DNA of 64,000 bases, taken from positions 124,001 through 188,000 of the forward strand of contig JADLZK010009006.1 of the NCBI GenBank assembly GCA_015847255.1, given 5' to 3'. Below are positions 10,417 through 22,853 of this stretch, piece after piece (within the stretch, counting starts at the first letter, position 1; every line of letters begins with the position of its first letter). The notes below the pieces were generated by a model. The model ran no database searches, had not been told where the DNA came from, and saw nothing but the letters and a program-made list of their open reading frames with translations. The stretch is from Hyparrhenia diplandra (lineage: Eukaryota; Streptophyta; Magnoliopsida; Poales; Poaceae). The position numbers and the translations under genes are program-made.

Positions 10417-13400
10417 TCAGCTTCTGGTGTTTTGGGCGAGCTTCTTTGCACGCCCATTGGAGGGTTGCCCATCATCCTTTCCTCCCGAAGCCTCAGGCTT
10501 CCGGGCCCAAGCAGGGGCTCTGTCAGGCTCATAGCGGTAATCATAGAATAACTCTTCGCCAGCGAGGATTCTTTCTTTGGCGAATATGCCCACTCTATGA
10601 TCACCAGCTACCATGATAACTTTGGCATAGCAATTCGGGTCTGGGGCATGGTTGGCAAATTTCAGCTTGTCACCCATTCTGTATGCGTCAAGAACATACT
10701 GCATTCAAACAGTACAAGTCAGCATGTGGCAGACGGTGGTGGAAAAAGCAGAGAAGCTGAAAAGTTCAGTTAACACAAAGGCACAATACAGCGCTGGTAC
10801 CAACAGGTGGTCAGCCAAGTATAATAACTGAATGCTTGCAGAGGATAATCTTGCAAACCTACCTCATTGTTCAGGTTAAAAAGGAACGATGAGTTCTCAC
10901 GATCGTATATCTTTCCACGCTTATCTGCTTCTTTGTGTGAGATTAGTTCTCCAGTGTACTCACCAAGATATTCATGTTTGCTAACACTATTCTGAAGGTT
11001 TAAGAAAAGACAGATAAGACATCATAAAGGGAAGTAGGAACAGCAAAAGAACAGATGAATAGTTTTACCTTGAGGAATGCTCCCCAACCAGAGACATCTG
11101 ATCTTCCAAGTAAAACCTAAGAATATCATGGGTCGTGACTAAGTAAAGACCTTTGATGATTTTTTTTTTCAAAAAGTGCACATTCCAAAGTAAAATGTAA
11201 GAATATTTTACTGGGACATGTTGCCTCAGTGCAATGTAATATGTTCATTCATTCATAAACTTGTACATCACAGTAACAATGTACCAGATAAAGTTCAAAG
11301 AAAGCTAGACTTGAGAATCTCCTGTAAAAGGATTTGCAGTTCTTTTTTCTTGAAAAAAGATTAAAGGATAGATATAGATAAATCAATTATCATCTAAACT
11401 AGATTATGAGCAACATGCCAATAGCATGGGTATATTATCAAAGCAAAGCTTTTTACCCTTTGTTGTTGTTTAAGAAGCAGTTTCATGTTCCGGCATTCAT
11501 AGTTATCTCCTCTCTGATTTGGAACTCCCAATGTACCATCACCACACCTGTAAGTTGGAAAATATAAGTGGACTGTAGTTCAGTGTACTGATGATTTATT
11601 CTAGTAAAGAACTATGGATTTAAATCAGCATTAGAGGATGATGTAATTGAATTATCAAAGAACTTAGCAAAGCTCTAATGACTAATGAGGAACCATTTGA
11701 CTAAGGAGCATATAATTTGTTTCAAAGAGATGGTAAGCCTTCGACCAGGCTGTGATTGGAGAACACAATTTGGAGGTATCACTGTAAATGATGGCCATGA
11801 CTCAGATTTCAAAATACATACCCAACCCAGCAGTTTCTGCAAACATCCGGATCGCATTCCCTGTCAGCAGCAAAACATGGACATTGGCATAAGGCATGGC
11901 GACACTGGCTCTTTGCACAGTGACATCCTCACAGTGAAAAGCGGTTCTTGCAAATTTTTGGACACCTGAATGAATAAAGGGAAGGGATAAGCTTTCACAA
12001 AAAGAATATGATGAATCACAAAATTACAACAGCAGATGGTGGTAAAATGTTGTGATTTCCTTCCCAATCAAGAATAAAAAATGCTGAAACTAATAAACAG
12101 TCAGCAAAGTAGATTGTTTGGATCACACCTGCGTCTGCCCTGTCAACAGGGCTAGCCAAACAAATGGCACAAGATTATGCAGTCTAAAGATTATGTGAAC
12201 TGACTGAGTGAACCAGCGTGAGTGTGGGGAAGCCAAACAATGGCATCAATCCAAACAGGACTTGGCCATGGCCTAACGCCAAAAACTAGGTGGTGGTTCA
12301 AGGAACAATCCAAACATCCCCACACTATATTTGAATTCACATGTTTCTAGATTAAAAGGGTAGTGACACAACAGCAACTCAGAGAGCAGATCATTGACCA
12401 GTGTTGCAACAGCATAGAAAACCAGAGTTAATCTATAACTGTCTATACTATAATTTTCCCCTAACCAACACCTATAATAACCAGATGGGCAACCATTCCT
12501 GATTTATAGTCTGCCTGCAACAAGACTAACATAGAAAAGCTTGTATTCCAAACAAAGGGCAAGTACCTGGCAGAACGGATAAAACATTTCTGATATCAGC
12601 AAAAGGTAAGTAAAACCATGAAAGATAATGTTGCATAGGGGTTGCGAATTGTTGACACTTAAGGTCTCCACCGTCCTCTTTAGTACAACAAAATTGTACT
12701 AGTTATTCGAAATGAGATACAAAATGTAAAAAGAATATGATGTACATTAAAAATTATGCATATTAATAAACTGATGCAAAGGAAAACATGCACACACACA
12801 GTATTTCTCACAGCATGTTCCGTTTGTAAGACATGGACACTGCATTCACATGCAGATTGACAACCAAATTTATGCATGCTAATAAGTGATGCAAAGGAAA
12901 ACAGGTAACTCACCCAGTATTTCTCACAGCATGTCCCATTTGTAAGACATGGACACTGCTTTCCACATGCAGATTGACAACCACAAGGATTATATTGTCG
13001 ACAAGGCTGATCCTTCCTTTCAGTAATCCTTTTCCTTATGAAATGGTAACCTGCAGATTTCCAGGTGTACTTCAAACGACGGACTTTACCTCGCCTTCTA
13101 AAATACCTTGACCTTGTGCGCAACTCAGTACCCTGGGACATCAACATGGACAACACCAAATTAAGTTACCAGCTTGAATGTAAGTATCAACAAATAAGGG
13201 TCACAGTGAACCCAACCTTAATATATCCTTTAACAAGAGAATCAACACCACTAAGAGCACCAGATGCACTGCTATTTTCAATATAATTCATATACTGAAA
13301 AACATCTCTGCATGTCTTCATTCCACCAAGAAGGTTCCGAGCAATTAAACAACTGTGTGAAAGGCAAACCATGGGTTCAGTGTAACTATCGAGATTAGGT

Positions 13401-16400
13401 AAACCAAGATTAAATTGTTTTTTTACAATTACAGTAGAAAGATCTCTGATAAGTTTATGTGGTCAACACAAGGTAAAGAGAAGATGAATTTCAAGAAATT
13501 TGGAGATTAAGGGAAACAAAGTTCCTAAGTTCCTTGCACAAGGAACACCATTCTGATCACTATGTGCTATCTGGAGTTCTATATTAGGAGAAATACCCAA
13601 CCTGTTCCTTCCAAAAATTTCTAATCCTTTCACCAGAAGTCCCTGCTCAATTGCCTTCCAGGATCTCAAGTAACCCTCCTGCTTGCATATATTCTCATCG
13701 ACAAATTCTTCTTTTCTTGAACTATCGTAACCATCTGTTGCTGAATGAGGATTATTTGCTTCCTCTGTTGAATCATTATGAACGTCAGCAGAAGCTGAGT
13801 TATTCCCAATTTGAGGTGTATTCTTCTTTTTGGAATTTCTTGTGCTTGGAGAACTCTGTTGTGAGGATACAATTAATTCCTTATTTCCATTTCGTTTATC
13901 AGATCTAAGCTTCATGTCCCTTGCCAAAGAGGATCCACTAACAGAATTAGAATCAGATGATGCCATTTCCCTTTGTCCTTTCTTCACACTCATAAGAATT
14001 CTCTTGGCGATTCGTCTATTGGTAATCTTTCTGATTCCACCTTTCGGGCCAACTTTAACTTTTGAGGGACTAGGGGAGTGTTGTGGAGATTTATTGCTTA
14101 CTGCATGTACTTCTGAGTCACTGCTTTCTGAGATCATCCTTGCAGATGAAGAGCTTTCACTTTGTTGAGATTTAGTCTTCCTTCCACCAGAGCCATTCTT
14201 TTTCCTACTTGGGCCTGGCTGGTTCATCACATTGTCTGATGAGTGAGCTGGCTCCTCAACATCAATAATCATGTGATCAACTCCAGCTACAGAATCTGAT
14301 TCAGAGGCCTGCAAAAATCGTCAACAAAACAAGTACCAAAGCAAAATCGTGAACTTATGCTTCAAAGTTCATAAGGCTAAATTGTCACACCACAAAAATA
14401 ACTATCTGATGTCATTCACAACAAAATACGAACCAGTTTATAGCAATGAATACCACAGGGTACACCATCATCAACGCCACTCCAAGCTGTCTGTTTTTCT
14501 GTCTGTGCAAAGAAGACGCAAATCAAGTAAACATAAACACACAATTTTAGAAATAACTCTTTCAACTTGTGAAAACTTACAGGAAATACTAAATCTTGAG
14601 AACACCCATGTAGCTTGCAATCAAACACCTATCAGCATCACCAATGAGCAGAAAAGTCAGTCAGCACACAGGTCCTAGAAAAGAATATATGAAAGTTAAG
14701 AGTCAGGCGTACTAGACATCGTCGACAGAAAAGATTGTCAAAGGAATCCAATGCTGCATCCAAATCTTTGTCACAGTACAAATCTTCCACTTTGGCAGTA
14801 TGCTCAGTCCCTTTCTTGCAAAAATCCTTAGTTTTCTCACCATGCAGGATTTCATACCTGGCCTGTAAAAAAGGATGCCATTTTATACGTCAGATCTGGT
14901 AGATGAAATGGAAAAGGGAGGGCCAAATACACCTTGCTCATACACGGCATTAATGAGTCATATGGAAATAAAAGAGAACTAGCCTTTATGTCATCAGTAG
15001 CCCGCTCCATGTGTCGAGCTAGTGTTTGCAGTACAGCATCAGACATGCCACATTCTTGAATTGTCATCCTAACAAAGTACAAAAGAGCAGATCGTTAGAT
15101 GATATCAATGATCAAGTGGAAACAAGAACACAGAGTTCATAATCGATGATCTATCCTACCAGTGAAGACACAAATTTAATATTTTATATAATATAGAAGA
15201 AAGTCTGCTGCCAAAATATAGCCTAACACCAGAATTAATATATATCAACCATAAACACCATGCACGAACTACAAAAAAAATATTTAAGAAAATAACATAA
15301 TCCTTGATATGATTATGACAGGTAATTCTAGGATAAGCAAAATGCTGTTCTTTCACCAGGGATGAAAACAGATCAGATACGAATGGTTATGCAAGGATAT
15401 GATATGGGTAGTTGTTTTTCCTCGATATGGAAAGTAGCAGATATTGATACCCACACCGTATAAGTATCAAATATTTGACTTTGAATATTTGGATTTGGAG
15501 AAGTTACGTATATTAAATATCCAGATTCAGATACGGATTATCCATTTAGCATTTGAACCCTTTTCGGACTTATGGATATAAGAGAAAAATATCCATCCAG
15601 TTTTCATCCCTAATCTTCAGCCTCTATCAACTTTGGTAACCCAAAAAAACAGAAAAAAGAAAATTATGTATTTTGAAGGCACTTCAAATAATGAAACGAT
15701 AGCAAGTAAAAAACAGGGAAAACAACTTTCAGTCAGCAAAGTAATGCCCCAAAAGTGGTATAGTATTTTATCAGCTATTGGAGTCCTCAAATGCAATAAG
15801 AGAAAAATAAATGATTGGCTATTTAAACCTAGTGAAGTTTTTCTTCAAAAAGTAGGCAAACATATGAACAGTATGGTACTCCTTCAGCCATCCTCTCGAT
15901 GGATGGCCTCTCTTCCCTAGTAAGTTGGAAAACCAAGGCACTTATGGACACAATGTACAAATCACCAAGATAGGCACCATACTTTTGAATGAGCACATAA
16001 TGATGATTTACAACTTATCATACTTCAATGATATAGCAGCAGCATAAGTAACCTATTCCTTCTCAGAAAGAAAGTTGAGTGCAAATGTATTCCTTCAATA
16101 AATTGCATTCTTAAAAATCATCACATCTATCAATCACAAATTAGTGCATAACTTAAACACCATCCACACCAATGCATAATAAAAAGCAATAACTCAGGCT
16201 TCCATACCGAATAATGCGATCTTCAGAATGTTTAAATTCCTTTTTTTCCTCCTCATCCTCAATGGCTTCATCTTCACTATCACTGCAAATTAGAGCTTCG
16301 CCACAACTGGTATCATAGTAAATCCTCCGTCGACCAAGTACAGATTGGTCTTCTGTCATCCTCTGGTTCCTGCATGAAACCCCAGAAACCATTACACATC

Positions 16401-18768
16401 TCAAGAGACCCTAATCTTAAAGTACCAAAAACAAACTGATGCCTCTTGCATACATGTTTGCATTTATTTTTCAGCCTAGGGATAACGACTATTTCAGCAC
16501 TTTGTATACTCCCACCTATCATAAAATATTGTAGGACAGTATTTCATAAACATTCCAAAATCATACTACTGTTAAATATTACATTTTCATAATCTGCCAA
16601 CAATATAAACACAACAACATCAATTCAAAATACTGTAACATACTAGTCCCTCTGTCCTCAAAAGTAGGTCCTTTTAGTTTTGTCCCAAGTCAAACTTCTC
16701 TAACTTTAACCAAGTTTATAGGAAAATATATTAACATCTACTATACCAAATAAATGCAGTAGACAAGTTTTTCTCTAACTTCAACAAAGCTTTTCCACTT
16801 TGCATGTGCTAAATGTGTTATAACATGCATCTGCCACATTCTATTGTCAGTACCTAGATAGCGTATGCAGGGTTTGGGATGTCAAGAAAAGCCTATGATT
16901 ATAAACTGACCTGTCCAAAAATATCCATGTTGTATAAGGTGGAAGCTTTGGCACTTCTTGTAATTTAATTGGTCTAATAGCATTCTTGGGGCCAAGATTT
17001 CCACCAAAAATAACATTCAATGAGGAGAAAGGATTTTCATCTTGAAAATTGCCACCATCTTTGTCAGCCTGAATAACATCAAGACTATGCAGGGAGCATA
17101 GTGCATCATCTTGCCTTTTTGTGAGCAAATTTGATGCTAAATCAGTACCCTTTAATGTATTACTTTTGCCTATTTTTGATAAATTGTAGGTCCTCTGTGT
17201 ATAGCTGCTTAGATTAATCTTATTCTCCCTATCCTATTCTGGCAAGGGATCAAAAGAAGAAAATTAGCAACATAAATATGGGGTACAAATATTCTGAAAA
17301 TGGACAAAATATGTGACTTCAGGGCACCTTAATGTAAGTCAAACGATCTGCGGTAATCCTCTTTTTAACGAGTCAATAACAGATAAAACATAGGGGGAGA
17401 CAGCAGTTTCTTCTCCATCTTGCACAGCCGTAATAGTGGTGTCCTAAGAAAACCATAAGCAGTAAATTTATCACAGCAGGCATAGTACAAACCCACATGC
17501 CAACTAATATGATTGAATGGAAAACAGCTCTCGGTCAATATCAATATCACTATTAGAACCCAACAATTGGTTCTCTAATCTCTATGTACACAGCTCCAAC
17601 ATTCTTAATAAAAATAACTCACAACAGAAAAATGGATACTCAATTCTAACATAATTCTTAACCATTTTTCACAAGCAAGACGCAAATTAGGATAGGATAA
17701 TATTTAAAGGGAACACATACAAATAAAAATCCCTGAGTTATACCATAGTGATTTGATTCATTCAACAGATGAGCAAAACTTAGACAATGGCATTCAAAAT
17801 ATACTCCTTGAATCCAAGAATACTTCATTCTTGTATAAAGCCTAACTTCATTCTGTTATCCACATTCACATTCATCTTATGCAAGCACATCATTTACATG
17901 AAATATTGTGCAAAAATTACTTCTTTAGTTCTACATTTTGCGATGATGAGTAAGATACTACCATAGAGAACTGAAGACCATTTAAGAACATGACAAAAAC
18001 TTATTTTATAGTGTTCCTTATTGTGCTGATTGTGGTATCTCCACACAGTATACAATGGTTGCACCCCCAGAATTCCCTAATATGTGAAAATAGATTAAGT
18101 CCATAAATATAGGTCAGCTCGTCTGAGTTCAGAAGCAAACAATCAGAAGCAATGATGTAGCCTGCCAAGCTACATTCCCTGTATCCAATATACAAATCAC
18201 TGGAAAAAATGGTACAACCTCACAGAAAAAAAATGTGGAGTCCAGCTCCAAGCTGAAAGTACAGTAGTTATTCTGATTCCATCAACTTTTTATGGAATGC
18301 AGTCTACTGTTGACCAGTCCACTATCGGGTCTCTGAAAACAACCTGAAACAATACCAAGTCGTCTCCAGAAAAAACACCGAGGCAAACCCACCTACCGCC
18401 GCCACAAAGACAGAAACCTCCCCAAACGAGCGCGCGCACGCGCAGCAGCACAAACAAAACAGTCAGCCAAAGCTCGGCATCGAAATCCGGCGCCCGCAAC
18501 ACGACACCCCCACAAACGCCGCCAGATCTCAGCTCAAATTACCCCAAAACGACCGATCGCCGCCGCATGGACGACCAAATCCAATCGGCATTGCCCCCTC
18601 GACCCAAGACGGCAACCACCCACGCCGACCCGCGCACGCGGAACCTCAGCACCGCAGGAGGGGAGAGGCAAACCTGCGCGGCGCTGGTAGATGGGCGCGA
18701 CCGGCCCGCGGAAGCCGAGGCAGATGCGGACGACGCCACGCCGCCGCAGCCGCAGCCGCCGCTTCCAT
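10417..18768 (-). CDS. EZ1: E(z)-class histone H3K27 methyltransferase (CURLY LEAF/EZ1 type), frame interrupted
   Basis: Catalytic subunit of Polycomb Repressive Complex 2, trimethylating H3K27. Sixteen exons (minus strand): 18768-18674, 17443-17328, 17238-16911, 16369-16208, 15068-14984, 14862-14713, 14628-14581, 14502-14434, 14308-13602, 13352-13217, 13132-12914, 11965-11822, 11547-11457, 11116-11069, 10991-10863, 10698-10417. Seen in order: acidic GEALICSDSEDEAIEDEEEK (exon 4), a C5-like cluster FCRRCLVFDCKLHGCS (exons 6-7), a Ser-rich basic linker (exon 9), SANT-like sequence (exons 9-10), the CXC Cys cluster (exons 11-12), and a SET domain (exons 14-16) ending FANHAPDPNCYAK...GEELFYDYRYEP. 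The wording matches maize EZ1 as I remember it. Breaks: one base too few in exons 1, 2 and 3 (homopolymers); exon 11 two bases short at its donor; an in-frame TGA and two 6-base insertions in exon 12. Exon 5 seems to use a GC donor (AAG/GCTAGT). It is either a damaged copy or a true gene in an error-prone consensus. Confidence 0.85.
12751..12984 (-). repeat. Tandem duplication of part of E(z) exon 11 (CXC domain) into intron 11
   Basis: Two head-to-tail copies of about 117 bases: 12867-12984 contains the 3' part of functional exon 11 with its GTGAGT donor; 12751-12866 is the second copy inside the intron. Both share the AAATTATGCA...TAATAA...GATGCAAAGGAAAACA flank and the exon core coding GCQSAC and the TNGTCCEKY region. 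The intronic copy is one base shorter in the coding part (frameshift after CQSAC) and its donor has been replaced by a CA-repeat, so it is a dead exon fragment. Confidence 0.85.
16640..16850. mobile_element. Half of a Stowaway-type MITE in E(z) intron 3
   Basis: The stretch starting ACTAGTCCCTCTGTCCTCAA followed by an AAAGTAGGTCCTTTTAGTTTTG-like body is the characteristic end of grass Stowaway elements (CTCCCTCYGTCC family). The matching inverted end is not found before exon 3, so only one terminus is supported. It lies in the intron between E(z) exons 3 and 4. Confidence 0.35.
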
Positions 18769-21309
18769 CGCCGGCGGAAACCCTAGCCCCGCTCGCTCTC
18801 CCGCGCTCACACGCGAAGTCGCTTGGATTAAAAAAAATGAGCGAGGATTTGGTGGGGGAGAAGGGGAGAGGGTGGTGGGGGCTGGGGCGAGGGTAGAGAG
18901 GAGGAGGCGTTTTTGTTTTGAAATGAGCGGCTCGTGACCTTGTGGCCTGTGTGGGGCTGGCCGCGGGCTGGCCTGCCTACCGGATACCTGTCGTCAACCT
19001 CGTGGCGCCAGCTGCCGTGGTGGACCGTTATACTAGACTTAGGCGTACGCACAGTCACTGAGCGGTGGGGCTGGTTTGTCATGGGACAGGATGTCAGTGG
19101 GTAAGAGTAGATTCCTCGTGGGAACGTGAACTGGAATGCGCGTGGCTGCGTCAGACAAGAAACGGTGCGCCGCGGCGGGTATGGCGTTGGTGAGCGTAAT
19201 TATGGGTTTTATTTTATTTTATTTTATTTATTATGGCAGGAAAACACAGTGTTCTCGTCTTTTCCTGTTCCCAAAACTAATTACTGTACGGCCTAGGTTG
19301 CTTGTTCCTCCGTCAGCATAAAATATCGAGTACTACATCTAGAAAAAATTGTAACCTCGAGATAAAAGTTAAAACAACACCGGTGTTCTCATGCAGTTGT
19401 CCTAACGATAATCTTTTTTCTTTAGGATGTGAAACAATAATATGGTAGCCTTTTCAAAAAGGAATTAGCACATAGTTATATGACAGTGGCGGAGCTGGTG
19501 CATCTCAACGCCTTGGACCGCTTTACTGGGCTGAGAAACTGAACTAGGCCATGACTGGGAATTTTAACTTGGTCCAAAAAAAAAAAACAGTTTATGTACT
19601 AGGCATCTCAACGTTGTGGCCATAGTGGCCCTAGACCCGTATCCGCCACTGGTTATCAAGGAGTCCCATCAGATACAAGCCATCTATGCATCACATGTGT
19701 CTAACACGTTTAATCGTGAATTACAAAGATCAAATCTAAGAGAGTTGGGAACTCACTAATGTTGAAGCGCATTTGGGCACTTACCTAGAGTTTCATGACA
19801 TACAGTTGTAATAAGACAATGTGTTTAGTAAATAAGGACCGCCTAGAACTCACTCTAATCCTCGTTCTTTGACTTCATTTTTTTGTCCTTTTGTAATATA
19901 AGACAACGTAATTTGATAGAATGACGCGCAAAGCATCTCTAGGGTTTAGGGTTGTAATTCATCCCTCGAAGGACAAGAAGCAAACCATACCAAGGTCACC
20001 ATTGTCTTAGCAGAGTGATATACGAGGGGCATAGGAGGGCTCAAATATGTGTTTCCTTCTCTCTGAATGACACAAGAATCACTAGGGCAATCAGTGCCAA
20101 ATGAAGATTTGAGCACCTCCAACGGGACATAGAAATGATATGTCTTCATAGAGATGTCAAATAACAACCGGGCCGGGCATCGTGATGCTAGTGCTAGACG
20201 TGGCTACCCACACTTGCACAAAAGAGATATGACCGCTATAGGATTTGCAATTAGGAACAGGCCATCCTCGTACCTTTGGCACCACCGGCACCATGACCCA
20301 ACGATGCACACTCGAGTCAGAGCTCCATGATCTCCAAGATTTCTTCCCCAAGCACCCCCATCATCCAAGCGAATAAAGACAAAGGATAACGGCCAGACAT
20401 TAGAGTGAAGACAAAACTTGTTCCTTTTTTTTTTTTTTTTCTTTTCTTGTTCTTCGCCTCTCTCTCTCTCTCTCATTGTGTCGGGTCCCCCTAGAAGCTA
20501 CATAAGGGGCGACTGGCTCTATGGAAGGATTGAAAGCATTAATTACGCACTCTCAAAACTTAGAACCACAACCCTCGCTCATCTATAACCCCTAATGCAA
20601 GTTGTGTGCACTCGCGCTCGGTACATATCAATAGAAACCCATAGACTAGTATAATTCCGAAGTCTTTGTGGGTCAACTATCCAAACCCATACGCAATGCT
20701 CCAAATTTAATAGTCGACGATATGAAACATGGACAAAATCCAAGGAAGAAGATGACACTATAACCATTATCACTATAACCATTATCACCGGAGTTCTGCG
20801 CTAAATGGTTTTTCTTGTTAAAGCGCTGAATACTAATGATACATCATATAGATAGTCACTCCTTAGAAGAAGAAAAAATATGTTATTTAAGGAAGTATTT
20901 GGACCCTAAGTCTAAACATCAATCTGTCATGTGACAAGAGACTAAGCATAAACTATTTATTGAATAATGCGGGCTAACATGCCTAAGGACTAATAAGGTT
21001 TAAGAGACTCTAACCATCTACTAGACTACATTATGAAGTCAATATTTGGACTCCTATTTGGCATCTAGCAAAAAAGAACTAATTGTTATGGTATCGAGAC
21101 ACCATCTATAAAACTCTTAAGGCTATACATGTTTATTACCCATATTTTACTATTTTTCACTTGTTTTCTTTATGAAGATACATAAAGGTACTATCTCATT
21201 CTTCCGAGATGGAAGCACTCTCTCTCTCTCTCTCTCTCTATCCCAAAAGAAGAAGTCTATAGAAAAACCGAGTGTTTTAGTCACATTCAACACACGTTTT
21301 TGGTGCGTC
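18769..21309. other. E(z) upstream region and intergenic DNA
   Basis: The first 150 bases are the 5' flank of the E(z) gene. Apart from a 168-base inverted-repeat element at 19484-19651, no gene is supportable. Short microsatellites are present: (TTTTA)n near 19209, a poly-A/T and (TC)n tract at 20425-20475, and (CT)n near 21220. Confidence 0.5.
19484..19651. mobile_element. Small terminal-inverted-repeat element (hAT-like MITE)
   Basis: A 168-base element with 10-base perfect inverted ends, CAGTGGCGGA at 19484 and TCCGCCACTG ending at 19651. CAGTGGCGGAG... ends are common among grass hAT-type MITEs (from memory). An 8-base target duplication is not clear, only a shared GTTAT near both flanks, so the family assignment is tentative. 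Confidence 0.5.
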
Positions 21310-21519
21310 CGATTCATGTGAGGGATGATGGAGGTCATCCGGTTCGTGAGGAGGAGGAGGAGGAAGAGGTTGTTTTCTTCCCTAGCGACGGCTAGGTTAC
21401 GACCACCCACTTCTTTCCCCTATGGGCATTGCCTAATCCGTCGGATCCACGAGGAGGAGGAAGAAGAAGAGGAGGAGAAGGAGGATGCTTACCTCGTTGG
21501 ATCCGCCACCCGCGCTCAA

Positions 21520-22150
21520 TCCGCCATGGATGCCGCCCAATCCATCGAGATCCCCATGGACGCCGCCCGTCGGCGGGATGCGCCATAGTTGACACCCGAT
21601 TTGCTGGATCGACCACGACAAACGCTCGATCCGCCGAATCCACCATGGACGTTGCTCAATCCGTGGGATCCACCATGGGTGCCACCTGATGTGTCGGATC
21701 GGCCATGGCGACCACCCAATCCGCCATGGACGCCGCCCAATTCATGGGCGCACCATGGCGCCCACCCAATCTACCAAATAGGTTATAGCGGCCACGTGAT
21801 CCGCCATGGACGTGCCCAATCCATTGGATCCGCCATGGTTGTTGCCCGATCCGCCAAATCCGCCATGTGTGTCGCCCAATCCCAATTCGTCCGGCCATTT
21901 GCCCGATCTATGGGATCGGACATAGAGATTGGCCGATTTCTTTGAATCCTCCATGGTCGCCGCCGATCCGCCATGGATAGTGCCCAATCCAACAGATCCA
22001 CCATGGTTGCTGACCGATCTGCCAGATCCACCTTGTCCGCCGCCCAATCTAGATTTGTCGTGGCGACCTCGATCTATGGGATCGGACATGGCGGCTTCGC
22101 CGATCCGCTAAATCCTCCATGGCTATTGCCCGATCCGCCATGGCCCCCGT
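21520..22150. repeat. Degenerate 30-bp minisatellite with CCATGG cores
   Basis: About twenty units spaced mostly 29-30 bases apart, each built around CCGCCATGG or CCACCATGG followed by an NCCCAATCC- or NCCGATCC-like segment. Because 30 is a multiple of 3, all frames on both strands stay fairly open, producing spurious Gly/His- or Pro/Trp-rich open frames of up to 118 codons. A GAGGAGGAAGAAGAAGAGGA purine tract (about 21340-21490) precedes it. It is not credible as a gene: no start context, no splice logic, no domain. Confidence 0.8.
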
Positions 22151-22853
22151 TGAGTTCGCATGACCGACATGGCCAACACGGGTGGGAGGAGGAGCCGGGC
22201 ACGTAGGGGCCAGGCACACAAAAGAGGTCGGAGGGGAGAATATACAGAGAGAACGAGGACAATAGGGAGGAAATTGCGAGTGTTGGGTGGGGAAACACTA
22301 TTCACCTTAGCTAGCAGGCAGATGGCTTATTTTAGTTTTTTTAGCAGGCTGCAGATGGCTTTTCGCTTGTATTTTAAAATCCGGATGAAGCTGGCTGTTT
22401 TTTTTGCAGCCTAAACAGCCACGATTGCAGGTTGCGCAGCCTTTTTTGGTTGCTCAAACAGACTCTAGCAGCCAAACATTGCAGTACATTGCTGAAAAGA
22501 AAAAGGAAACAAAATAAATCCCCAAAATAAAAGATTATCCTCTTTGCTGCCATGGAAGCGTCCGTCGTCTTCTTTCAATCTGCACTCCCCCAATCGCTGT
22601 TCAGCACACTCGCAAGCGAAAACCGAGCACTGCCTCTGCCTCCCCACGCGCGGCTCTTCCCGCCGAGCGCCGCCGGCGCCATGCCTGCCCTCTCCCCTTC
22701 CTCCACCTCCCGCCCAACACTGCCCCTTTCCATTCCTTCCGAGTCCATCGCACCCACCACTCACACCCTCACCTCTCCCTCCGCACTCGGCGCGCCTCAG
22801 CGACGGCGGCAGCGGCCGAAGCAGAGAACCCGTCCGCATCGGCGGACGTCGAG

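Noticed and set aside
21392..22298. Gly/His-rich and Pro/Trp-rich frames of up to 118 codons
   Set aside because: Explained by a 30-base tandem repeat whose period is a multiple of three.
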